A stretch of DNA of 5,341 bases from Burkholderiales bacterium (GTDB lineage: Bacteria; Pseudomonadota; Gammaproteobacteria; Burkholderiales; Burkholderiaceae_C), in contig CANHBY010000140.1 in NCBI GenBank assembly GCA_947458895.1, positions 1 to 5,341 on the forward strand, in the 5' to 3' direction. The notes under the pieces are model-generated. The model had not been told where the DNA came from and did not search any database. It was given only the letters and a program-made list of their open reading frames with translations. Made by a program: the position numbers and the translations under genes. Positions 1 to 5,241 of the stretch are shown one piece after another. How positions within the stretch are numbered: position 1 is the stretch's first letter; every line of letters begins with the position of its first letter.

Positions 1-305
1 AAGAGGTCGTGGCTCGCAGCCAGTACCGAGGCTCGACCAAACGCCGAATGTTTTTGTTTGAAATCGATGCAAATACGCCGGCAGCTCTGGCGGGTCAAGA
101 GGTATTCCATGCAGACGATCCGGGGCAGCCCGCAGGCATGGTGGTCAATAGCGCCCCCCGGCCCGAGGGTGGGGGCTGGGTACTTCTGGCCGAAGTGAAA
201 CTGGCTGCGCTGGAGGGCTCCCCCCTTCACCTGGGCAGCCTCGACGGCCCCATCTTGTGTCAGAAGTCGTTGCCCTATGAAGTGCCTGTCACCAACGAGG
301 CGTGA
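1..305 (+). CDS. ygfZ: tRNA-modifying / folate-binding protein YgfZ, 3' end only (5' truncated by window edge)
   Basis: YgfZ is a GcvT-like, folate-binding cytoplasmic protein that supports Fe-S cluster enzymes such as MiaB, and so tRNA modification. The reading frame is already open at base 3, and its first residues, EVVARSQYRGSTKRR, match the segment just after the family signature KGC(F/Y)TGQE, where E. coli reads EMVARAKFRGANKR. The signature cysteine itself lies left of the window. The GTG at base 9 is an internal valine codon, not a start. About 100 C-terminal residues are present, corresponding to the C-terminal beta-barrel, ending in a TGA at 303-305. The next gene begins 2 bases later, so the two are probably co-transcribed. 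Family assignment is good but rests only on this C-terminal part; another GcvT-fold protein is a less likely alternative. Confidence 0.85.
   Translation, partial: EVVARSQYRGSTKRRMFLFEIDANTPAALAGQEVFHADDPGQPAGMVVNSAPRPEGGGWVLLAEVKLAALEGSPLHLGSLDGPILCQKSLPYEVPVTNEA
297..300 (+). promoter_or_regulatory. Shine-Dalgarno (GAGG) deciding the start of the DUF4936-like gene
   Basis: GAGG lies 7 bases before the ATG at 308 but only 1 base before the in-frame GTG at 302. The spacing favours ATG 308 as the true start, giving 97 rather than 99 residues. The site sits inside the last codons of ygfZ, which fits translational coupling. Confidence 0.6.
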
Positions 306-307
306 GC

Positions 308-601
308 ATGAGTGAGGTCTTCGTCTATTTCAAAGTGACCCAGACACAAGCTCCTCTGGTGGCGCAGGCAGTTCGTGCCATGCAGGGTGCTCTGCGCTCA
401 GAGCACCCCGGACTATCGACAAGATTGCTCACCCGCGACGAAGAAGGTCCGCATGAGCAGGCCACCTTGATGGAGATTTACGCCCATGAGCGAGGCATTG
501 ACGCCGGCCTTCAGGCCGAGATCAGTGCCGCTGCCACCCAAGCCCTCAAAGCTTGGCCGGTGGGGCAACGGCATGTGGAGGTTTTTCACCCGCTTGACTG
601 A
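308..601 (+). CDS. DUF4936 family small protein, function unknown
   Basis: This is a 97-residue protein without signal peptide or membrane segment, so probably cytoplasmic. It looks like the DUF4936 family found in Burkholderiales: an N-terminal strand FVYFKV (about residues 4-9), a central RLLTRDE, a strand LMEIYA (about 52-57) and a C-terminal RHVEVFHPL. I recognise the family from these motifs and from its place directly after ygfZ; no biochemical role is known to me. The start chosen is ATG 308, with GAGG 7 bases upstream. A GTG at 302 that overlaps the ygfZ stop is possible but has no usable ribosome site. Co-transcription with ygfZ is inferred from the 2-base gap. Confidence is high that it is a gene and moderate for the family name. 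Confidence 0.8.
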   Translation: MSEVFVYFKVTQTQAPLVAQAVRAMQGALRSEHPGLSTRLLTRDEEGPHEQATLMEIYAHERGIDAGLQAEISAAATQALKAWPVGQRHVEVFHPLD

Positions 602-672
602 TGCTATTGATCCGGCCCGATGAACTTTGAAGTTCGCAACGATTCACGCTCCTTGTGGGGGACTGAATCAAC
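602..672. other. Convergent intergenic gap with weak inverted repeats
   Basis: This is the 71-base gap between the plus-strand DUF4936-like gene and the minus-strand opgH. It contains a short palindrome (GAACTTTGAAGTTC, 622-635) and an imperfectly nested pair GATTCA (641-646) / TGAATC (664-669). Neither is followed by a run of T on either strand, so neither is a convincing intrinsic terminator. Termination between the convergent genes could be Rho-dependent. Confidence 0.3.
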
Positions 673-721
673 TCACCCCGGGCGGCTCCCAGACAGAACT
701 GGGGACAATTGGGCGGGGTGA
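673..721. repeat. Nested inverted repeat over the opgH stop codon
   Basis: TCACCCCG (673-680) is the reverse complement of CGGGGTGA (714-721), an 8-bp perfect stem. Inside it, CCCAG (688-692) pairs with CTGGG (699-703). Transcripts of opgH could fold here at their 3' end, with the stop codon in the outer stem. There is no T tract, so this is a possible mRNA 3' structure rather than a proven terminator. Confidence 0.3.
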
Positions 722-2880
722 CTCACGAAGCGGCGATCCGCCATGAGTTGATCTCGCAGCCTCACCATCGTCTGCGGCTCGCTAAGCAAACGCATCAAGT
801 CGTTGGCACTGACAGCTTCATCGGCCTGCCCGAGGATCAAACGGCGCACCAGCAGTTTGCGTGCCCTGCCCCTTGAGCCCCAGGTGGTATTGCGCTGACC
901 CATGGCCGACCGGACCACATCGAACAACCAGGGGTTAGTGACCACATCTCTCCACTGAGGGGTGGCCACATCGCACTGAGCGTAGGTCCAGGCCTGGCTC
1001 AAGACGGTGGGGGTGAGAACTTCCTCGGGCACCAGCAACAAATGCCGGCGGCGCAAGTGAACACCGAGCGAGGTGCGACTGGCCCAGACGGTCAGGGGTA
1101 CGGCCAACAGCAAGGGTACGGCAATGGGCAGTAACCACATGGCCGATCCTGTGGCCCAGTGCGCGCCCACCAGGGCAGCCGACACCAACAAGGCCACCGG
1201 GGTGAAGCGCGCCAAGGCATGACTCCAGCTCACGTCGTCGGCCTCACGAGGCGGAGACTTCCACTCCAGCTTCAGGCCGGTCAGCGCAATGATCACAAAA
1301 ACCGTGTGAGCGAGCATGCGCACGGGGGCTTGGAAGACGGACAGGGCGCCCTCGAACAAGGTGCCCAGCACCAGTGCCCACGCCCCACCGTAGAGGTGCT
1401 GCTCCTTGCGCAAAAGAATCGCGAGCAAGCCCATGACGCGCGGCAAGCCCAGCATGCACACAGTAGCCATCCACAGGCCGAAAATTTCAACGGGAGACTC
1501 ACCCGAAAGACTGAGTGCCGCAGCCCCCCCCATCACCTGAAGGGCACCACCCATGATCACAAACAAAAGCCACAGAGGTGCCGAAAGATAAGACATGGCC
1601 CCCGTCAGGAGCATCGCGCGATGCACGCCTTGCAGTCCCGGCTCGGCCAACAAACGGGCGTTTTGTAAATTACCCTGGCACCAACGACGATCGCGCTTGA
1701 GCTCTTCGAGAACGTTAGGGGGCTGCTGCTCATAGCTGCCCTGCAAATCGCCCACCAGCCACACGTGGTACCCCGCACGGCGCATCAGAGCTGCTTCCAC
1801 AAAGTCATGCGACAAAATCTCGCCGCTCAAACCACCCCGACCCGGTAGCGGTGCAAGGCCACAATGTTTCATGAAGGGCTCGATGCGGATGATGGCGTTG
1901 TGACCCCAGTAGTGCGATTCACCCAACTGCCAATATTGCATGCCCGCGGTGAACAAGCGCCCCGCCAGACGGCCTGCAAACTGCTGGGCCCTGGCATGCA
2001 AGGTATTGAGCCCGCAGGCCTGCGGAGCCGATTGAATGATGCCTGCGCGTGGGTTGGTTTCCATGAGGCGCATGAGGCCGAGGATGGCATCGCCGCTCAT
2101 CACGCTGTCGGCATCGAGTACCACCATGTAGCGGTAGTTCTTGCCCCAACGGCGGCAAAAATCAGCCACGTTGCCGGCTTTGCGCTTGGTGCGCCGTTGA
2201 CGCCAACGGTAATAAACCCGGCCACAGCCACCCAGCTGGGCGCGCAGTTCAGCCCAGGCGGCCAACTCGGCCGTGCGAATCTGCGGATTGCTACTGTCTG
2301 AGAGCACATAAAAATCCACCAGACGAGAGCCTCCGGCCGCCGCCAAGGACTCCATCGTGGCGCGCAGCCCGGCAAAGACAGTAGACACCTGCTCATTGCA
2401 GATCGGCATGATCACGGCGGTTCGCGCATTAGACCCCAGCGGGTGATCAGCGACACGTTCGGCACTCAGAGCAAAGCGGTCACCTCGCAGCTGAACCCAA
2501 AAACCCATCAAAGCAGTGAAAAACCCTGCGGCCACCCAGCCGAAAAGCAGGCCAAACAGGCCAATCTGAGCGCAGCGAAGTACATCACTGTGCACCGGGG
2601 GCAGGACCTCATTGAGTAGACAGCTCGCGCCTACCGCTGACAACATCACCAACAAAAGCAAGGTGCGGCGACGACGCTGCGCTGCGCGTTGCCAGGGCTC
2701 AATGGGCTGAGAAGGGATGGAGCGAACAGGTCTGAACACAGACAACAGGGACCTGGCTAGCCCGCGCCAAAAACCCTGCCATGGCTCAGCGCGGACGGTG
2801 CCACGGACGATGGGGGGTGCACTGGCCTCTAAAGGGGTTGAACGAAGGTGTTTCCAGCCGGTGGATTCAGACAGGTCCAT
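673..2880 (-). CDS. opgH: Glucans biosynthesis glucosyltransferase H (OpgH/MdoH)
   Basis: OpgH is the inner-membrane family-2 glycosyltransferase that uses UDP-glucose to make the beta-1,2-glucan backbone of osmoregulated periplasmic glucans. The 735-residue protein has about 70 cytoplasmic residues, two membrane segments (about 73-90 and 103-126), then the catalytic domain. That domain shows VIMPICNE (156-163), SDS (194-196), the DxD-type DADS (256-259), QLGESHYWGHNAI (318-330), the catalytic-base region SHDFVEA (357-363) and RDRRW (396-400), the family's form of QxxRW. More membrane helices follow (about 422-450, 465-490, 500-535, 560-600) and a cytoplasmic tail with LVPEE and LLSEPQTMVRL. 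It aligns with E. coli MdoH to the end, so it is complete, but its N-terminal region is roughly half as long (E. coli has 847 residues). Start: ATG 2880, with only a weak GAG about 6 bases upstream. opgG is not adjacent. A sigma-54 promoter lies 57 bases upstream. Confidence 0.96.
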   Translation of the reverse strand: MDLSESTGWKHLRSTPLEASAPPIVRGTVRAEPWQGFWRGLARSLLSVFRPVRSIPSQPIEPWQRAAQRRRRTLLLLVMLSAVGASCLLNEVLPPVHSDVLRCAQIGLFGLLFGWVAAGFFTALMGFWVQLRGDRFALSAERVADHPLGSNARTAVIMPICNEQVSTVFAGLRATMESLAAAGGSRLVDFYVLSDSSNPQIRTAELAAWAELRAQLGGCGRVYYRWRQRRTKRKAGNVADFCRRWGKNYRYMVVLDADSVMSGDAILGLMRLMETNPRAGIIQSAPQACGLNTLHARAQQFAGRLAGRLFTAGMQYWQLGESHYWGHNAIIRIEPFMKHCGLAPLPGRGGLSGEILSHDFVEAALMRRAGYHVWLVGDLQGSYEQQPPNVLEELKRDRRWCQGNLQNARLLAEPGLQGVHRAMLLTGAMSYLSAPLWLLFVIMGGALQVMGGAAALSLSGESPVEIFGLWMATVCMLGLPRVMGLLAILLRKEQHLYGGAWALVLGTLFEGALSVFQAPVRMLAHTVFVIIALTGLKLEWKSPPREADDVSWSHALARFTPVALLVSAALVGAHWATGSAMWLLPIAVPLLLAVPLTVWASRTSLGVHLRRRHLLLVPEEVLTPTVLSQAWTYAQCDVATPQWRDVVTNPWLFDVVRSAMGQRNTTWGSRGRARKLLVRRLILGQADEAVSANDLMRLLSEPQTMVRLRDQLMADRRFVSHPAQLSPVLSGSRPG

Positions 2881-2915
2881 TTCATGCTCGGGTCAGGGTG
2901 ATGAGGCCTGAAAAA

Positions 2916-2948
2916 AAGCCTTGTGACCTCCATGACGCAAGCCTTGTG
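2916..2948. repeat. 10-bp direct repeat at the opgH promoter
   Basis: AAGCCTTGTG occurs exactly at 2916-2925 and 2939-2948 on the plus strand (CACAAGGCTT in the direction of opgH transcription), 23 bases apart. The upstream copy forms the spacer of the sigma-54 element and the downstream copy begins at the predicted transcription start. A bound protein spaced by about two helical turns is possible, but the repeat could be chance. Confidence 0.45.
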
Positions 2949-2952
2949 CCAA
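2937..2952 (-). promoter_or_regulatory. Sigma-54 (RpoN) -24/-12 promoter of opgH
   Basis: Read on the minus strand, the sequence is TTGGCACAAGGCTTGC, that is TGGCAC-N5-TTGC, a full match to the core sigma-54 consensus. The invariant GG (2950-2949) and GC (2938-2937) are separated by exactly 10 bases, as required. Taking the GC as -13/-12, transcription would start near 2925, leaving a leader of about 45 bases before the opgH ATG. The element points at opgH and lies just downstream of a gene for a sigma-54 activator. The sequence match is direct; promoter activity is inferred. No competing sigma-70 promoter of good quality was seen. Confidence 0.85.
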
Positions 2953-2981
2953 GGGGTGCAATTGCATCTGGAGCGTATGCG

Positions 2982-2994
2982 AATCAAGGGGTTA
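2982..2994 (+). promoter_or_regulatory. IHF binding site
   Basis: AATCAAGGGGTTA matches the IHF consensus WATCAANNNNTTR at every defined position. It is centred about 63 bases upstream of the predicted sigma-54 start, between that promoter and the dyad at 3048-3065. This is the usual place for IHF to bend DNA so that an upstream-bound activator can touch the RNA polymerase. In E. coli, IHF plays this part at the GlrR-controlled glmY promoter (from memory). Confidence 0.65.
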
Positions 2995-3047
2995 CCGAAC
3001 ACGCGGTCTCGCGCAGGACCCAAGCACACGGGGCGCTGGCGTTTGGG

Positions 3048-3065
3048 CGTCGCCGATCAGCGACA
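3048..3065. promoter_or_regulatory. Putative GlrR operator (proximal upstream activating site)
   Basis: The plus strand reads CGTC-GCCGATCAGC-GACA, a dyad of the form YGTC-N10-GACA centred about 131 bases upstream of the predicted opgH start. The enterobacterial GlrR site, as I recall it, is TGTC-N10-GACA, so only the first base differs. Its core GTCGC/GCGAC arms match the distal site in 14 of 16 bases. The recognition helix of this GlrR (RNRTEFYRLL) is almost the same as in E. coli (RNRTEFYKLL), so a shared operator is plausible. Confidence 0.6.
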
Positions 3066-3089
3066 CCCGTGAGGCGCCAAGCCGCTCGA

Positions 3090-3107
3090 ATTCGCTGATC
3101 GCACCCA
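3090..3107. promoter_or_regulatory. Degenerate third operator-like element
   Basis: TCGCTGATCG (3092-3101) is a perfect 10-bp inverted copy of CGATCAGCGA (3054-3063) in the proximal dyad. Aligned to the YGTC-N10-GACR pattern, however, it keeps the core and loses most of the outer arms (ATTC ... CCCA). It is centred about 42 bases, or four helical turns, from the proximal site. It may be a weak GlrR site, or the pair may form a stem in the glrR mRNA tail. Confidence 0.3.
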
Positions 3108-3193
3108 CCAACCCCCTGCGACTCGTCAGGTTCATCAGCACCAGGGCCCTGAGGCACCTTGCGAAAACAACCCTCCATGCCGTCGCACAACGC

Positions 3194-3211
3194 TGTCGCT
3201 AATCAGCGACG
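3194..3211. promoter_or_regulatory. Putative GlrR operator (distal), overlapping the glrR stop codon
   Basis: The plus strand reads TGTC-GCTAATCAGC-GACG, one base away from TGTC-N10-GACA, with perfect GTCGCT/AGCGAC arms. It is centred about 277 bases upstream of the predicted opgH start and covers the last codons and TAG stop of glrR (3201-3199). It repeats the proximal dyad at 14 of 16 core bases. A hairpin in glrR mRNA at the stop codon is the main alternative reading. Confidence 0.5.
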
Positions 3212-4566
3212 GGGTCGACGCCCGGCTCAACGCGAAACTGCCCTGGCGTCAGGCCGTTCTTCTGTAAAAGCCGATAAAACTCAGTCCGATTTCGGTCGGC
3301 AAGGCGGGCGGCATCGGCCACATTGCCGTCGGTCAGCTTGAGAAGCCCCACCAAATAATCGCGCTCGAAGCGTGCGCGGGCATCGGCATAGCTCAGAACC
3401 TCCACCGAAGGAATTCGCAAGGCACGCTGAACAAGATTCAAGGGAATGAGGGCTGTAGTGGCCAGCGCGCACACTTGCTCGACCACGTTAAACAGCTGCC
3501 GCACATTGCCGGGCCAACTCGCGGTGAGTAAGGCCTTGATGGCTTCGGGTGCGAAGCCGTTCAAGGGCTTGTTGTATTTGGCGGCGAGCTTGGCGATGAA
3601 ATGGTTGGCCAACAAGGGGATGTCTTCACGACGATCAGCCAGGGACGGCAGAGTCAAGGAAACCACATTCAGGCGATAGAAAAGATCTTCTCGGAAAAGA
3701 CCTTCACGCATGGCTTGGTCGAGATCTCGGTGGGTGGCGGAAAGGATGCGCGCATTGACTGGAACGGCTTGGCTCGCCCCCACCGGCCGGACAGATCGCT
3801 CCTGCAAGACGCGCAGAAGTTTGACTTGCAGAGCGGCGGGCATGTCGCCGATTTCGTCCAGAAACAGAGTGCCGCCATCGGCGGCCTGAAACAGGCCACG
3901 GTGGTTGGCCACGGCGCCGGTAAATGAACCTTTTACATGGCCGAAAAGTTCTGACTCCAGGAGGTTCTCTGGAATGGCGCCGCAATTCACTGCCACAAAC
4001 GGCCGCTGCGCGCGCGGGCTGGCGCGGTGGATGGCCTGGGCGAGGAGCTCCTTGCCAGTGCCGCTCTCGCCATGGATCAGGACGCTGGCATCGGAGGCCG
4101 CCACCATTTTGGCCTCAGCCAACAACTCGGCCATGCAGCGCGAGCGGCTCACGATGGGCTCACGCCAGACCTCGGGCGCCAAGCCCTGCGTCTGCTCGGG
4201 TGCGCTCAGGGCAAGGGCCTCGGCGATTTTGTCGAGCAGCGCCTTGCCATCGAAAGGCTTGGTCAGGTAGGTGAACACACCGCGTGATGTGGCCTCAACA
4301 GCGTCGGGAATCGTGCCATGCGCTGTGAGCAGAATGACGGGCAAGGCAGGAAAGCGGCTGCGAATATCGCCAAAAAGTGCCAGGCCATCGCGACCGGGCA
4401 GTTGCACATCGCTGACGACCACATGGGGGCGGTCAACTTCCAGGCGGGCCAGAGCTTCCTCGGCAGATGAGACGGCCGTGACTTGGTAGCCAGCGGCCGT
4501 CAAACGCATGGACAGCAAGCTCAACAGGTCGGCGTCGTCATCCACCAACAACAGCTTGAAACTCAT
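3199..4566 (-). CDS. glrR: Sigma-54-dependent response regulator GlrR (QseF/YfhA)
   Basis: GlrR is the response regulator of the GlrK/GlrR (QseE/QseF) envelope-responsive system and activates sigma-54 promoters. The 455-residue protein has three parts. The receiver domain (about 4-118) has acidic residues D9-D11, phosphoacceptor D53, T81 and K103. The AAA+ domain (about 138-380) has Walker A GESGTGKE (166-173), sigma-54 contact loop GSFTGA (213-218), Walker B GGTLFLDEIGD (231-241), arginine-finger region REDLFYRLN (292-300) and WPGNVRQL (351-358). The Fis-type helix-turn-helix (about 412-439) contains DRNRTEFYRLL. Similarity to E. coli GlrR runs along its full length, including LLTAHGTIPDAVEAT and the recognition helix. 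The contact loop has Ser in place of the usual Ala of GAFTGA. ATG 4566 has AGGAG (4578-4574) 7 bases upstream. It follows qseG after 33 bases, so it sits in a glrK-qseG-glrR operon. Confidence 0.95.
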   Translation of the reverse strand: MSFKLLLVDDDADLLSLLSMRLTAAGYQVTAVSSAEEALARLEVDRPHVVVSDVQLPGRDGLALFGDIRSRFPALPVILLTAHGTIPDAVEATSRGVFTYLTKPFDGKALLDKIAEALALSAPEQTQGLAPEVWREPIVSRSRCMAELLAEAKMVAASDASVLIHGESGTGKELLAQAIHRASPRAQRPFVAVNCGAIPENLLESELFGHVKGSFTGAVANHRGLFQAADGGTLFLDEIGDMPAALQVKLLRVLQERSVRPVGASQAVPVNARILSATHRDLDQAMREGLFREDLFYRLNVVSLTLPSLADRREDIPLLANHFIAKLAAKYNKPLNGFAPEAIKALLTASWPGNVRQLFNVVEQVCALATTALIPLNLVQRALRIPSVEVLSYADARARFERDYLVGLLKLTDGNVADAARLADRNRTEFYRLLQKNGLTPGQFRVEPGVDPVAD

Positions 4567-4573
4567 GGCTCAG

Positions 4574-4578
4574 CTCCT
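4574..4578 (-). promoter_or_regulatory. Shine-Dalgarno AGGAG of glrR
   Basis: AGGAG on the minus strand lies 7 bases before the ATG at 4566. It is a strong, well-spaced site that fixes the glrR start and lies within the 33-base qseG-glrR gap. Confidence 0.75.
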
Positions 4579-4599
4579 GGGGCCGTAGGGGGGGGTGGC

Positions 4600-5241
4600 C
4601 TATTTAGTCGAGGAGACCGGCGCGGCATTGGAACGCACGGTCAGGCTGCGCTCGATGGCTTTGAGCGCCTCGAGCTTCTCGTTGATTTGCTCGAGCTTGC
4701 GCGAGCTCTCGCGTTGATTGTCGCGAAGTTGGAGGTTGAGCCGCTCGATTTGCTCTTCCAGGCGGCGCTGCTCGGCGAAGCGGGTGGCCAATAAGCGAGC
4801 GATCGGGTGCCAAGGTTGCAGCTCGGGCGATTGGATCCGCAACAAAGACTCGAGCAAGGACAGACCCTTGGCCAAGTCGCCGTTGTTGCGCGTTTGACCC
4901 AGCGCCAGAGCCGTTTCCAGGATGGTGGCTGGGCCGCCGGGGGCGGCATTGAGGCGATTGAGCTCCTGAGGCAGCTCAGCCGCCGACATTTGCCTGACAC
5001 GGTCGTGATAGGCCAACACGTGGCGTGCTGCGTTGTCGGAGGGCTCCAATATGGGCTTGGCAGGGGCGGCCTCTCGCGGTAGTTCCAGAACTGCCATCGG
5101 GGGAGGTAGCGGCGGCGAGGGGACCTGCACGGGTGGGGGCGGTGGCGGCGTGGCGCAAGCAGCGCACCCCAACACGCTGATCGCACACAGCCAAGCCCAA
5201 CCACGAACTTCAAACTTGGAAAACATGAGGCAGCTCGACAT
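4600..5241 (-). CDS. qseG: QseG-like lipoprotein (two-component system accessory)
   Basis: In E. coli QseG (YfhG) is an outer-membrane lipoprotein that contacts and stimulates the sensor kinase QseE/GlrK. This 213-residue protein has a positively charged N-terminus, a hydrophobic stretch (about 14-24) and a lipobox VLGC with lipidated Cys26 (C29 is an alternative). A proline-rich stretch (about 32-48) follows, then a helical middle part and a long charged coiled coil (about 153-202). Its end, KLEALKAIERSLTVR, resembles the E. coli KLENLTDIERQL motif. Start: ATG 5241 has AGGAG 9 bases upstream. The ATG at 5226 (208 residues) has only a weak GAG but keeps the signal peptide, so it cannot be excluded. 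The upstream extension to 5325 is the kinase gene in another frame. The gene overlaps the kinase 3' end and lies 33 bases before glrR, a gene order that supports the assignment. Confidence 0.85.
   Translation of the reverse strand: MSSCLMFSKFEVRGWAWLCAISVLGCAACATPPPPPPVQVPSPPLPPPMAVLELPREAAPAKPILEPSDNAARHVLAYHDRVRQMSAAELPQELNRLNAAPGGPATILETALALGQTRNNGDLAKGLSLLESLLRIQSPELQPWHPIARLLATRFAEQRRLEEQIERLNLQLRDNQRESSRKLEQINEKLEALKAIERSLTVRSNAAPVSSTK

Larger units (their letters stand above)
2881..3198. other. 318-base regulatory intergenic region between glrR and opgH
   Basis: Both flanking genes read leftward, so this is the upstream region of opgH and the downstream region of glrR. In opgH transcription order it holds a dyad overlapping the glrR stop, a half-matching third copy of that dyad's core, a second dyad, a consensus IHF site, a sigma-54 -24/-12 element, and a leader of about 45 bases with a run of seven T (2917-2911). 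The short open frames here show no recognisable protein family and no good ribosome sites, so I treat the region as non-coding. Confidence 0.7.

Noticed and set aside
1159..1668. 169-codon plus-strand open frame
   Set aside because: It lies wholly inside opgH on the other strand, its translation is rich in His, Gln and Arg without recognisable domains, and opgH is clearly the real gene.
1864..2301. 145-codon plus-strand open frame
   Set aside because: It is antisense to the catalytic domain of opgH; a high-GC shadow frame with no family resemblance.
2904..2954. Possible intrinsic terminator for glrR at the T7 run (2917-2911, minus strand)
   Set aside because: Only 4-5 bp stems can be drawn around it (AGGC/GCCT or CCTTG/CAAGG), none a GC-rich hairpin immediately before the T run, and the run lies downstream of the predicted opgH start.
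3005..3020. GGTC-N8-GACC dyad as another GlrR site
   Set aside because: The half-sites resemble GTC/GAC but the spacing is 8 rather than 10 bases and the conserved core is absent.
2989..3198. Minus-strand frame that stays open after the glrR stop, including a 49-codon ATG frame with a segment like SEFERLGASRVSLIGDAQ
   Set aside because: It looks slightly protein-like and could be a glrR readthrough tail or gene remnant, but it has no good ribosome site and no recognisable family, and it overlaps the operator-like dyads. GC-rich DNA gives such frames by chance.
3905..4287. Overlapping plus-strand open frames of 86-121 codons
   Set aside because: They mirror the strongly conserved AAA+ and linker region of glrR in other frames.
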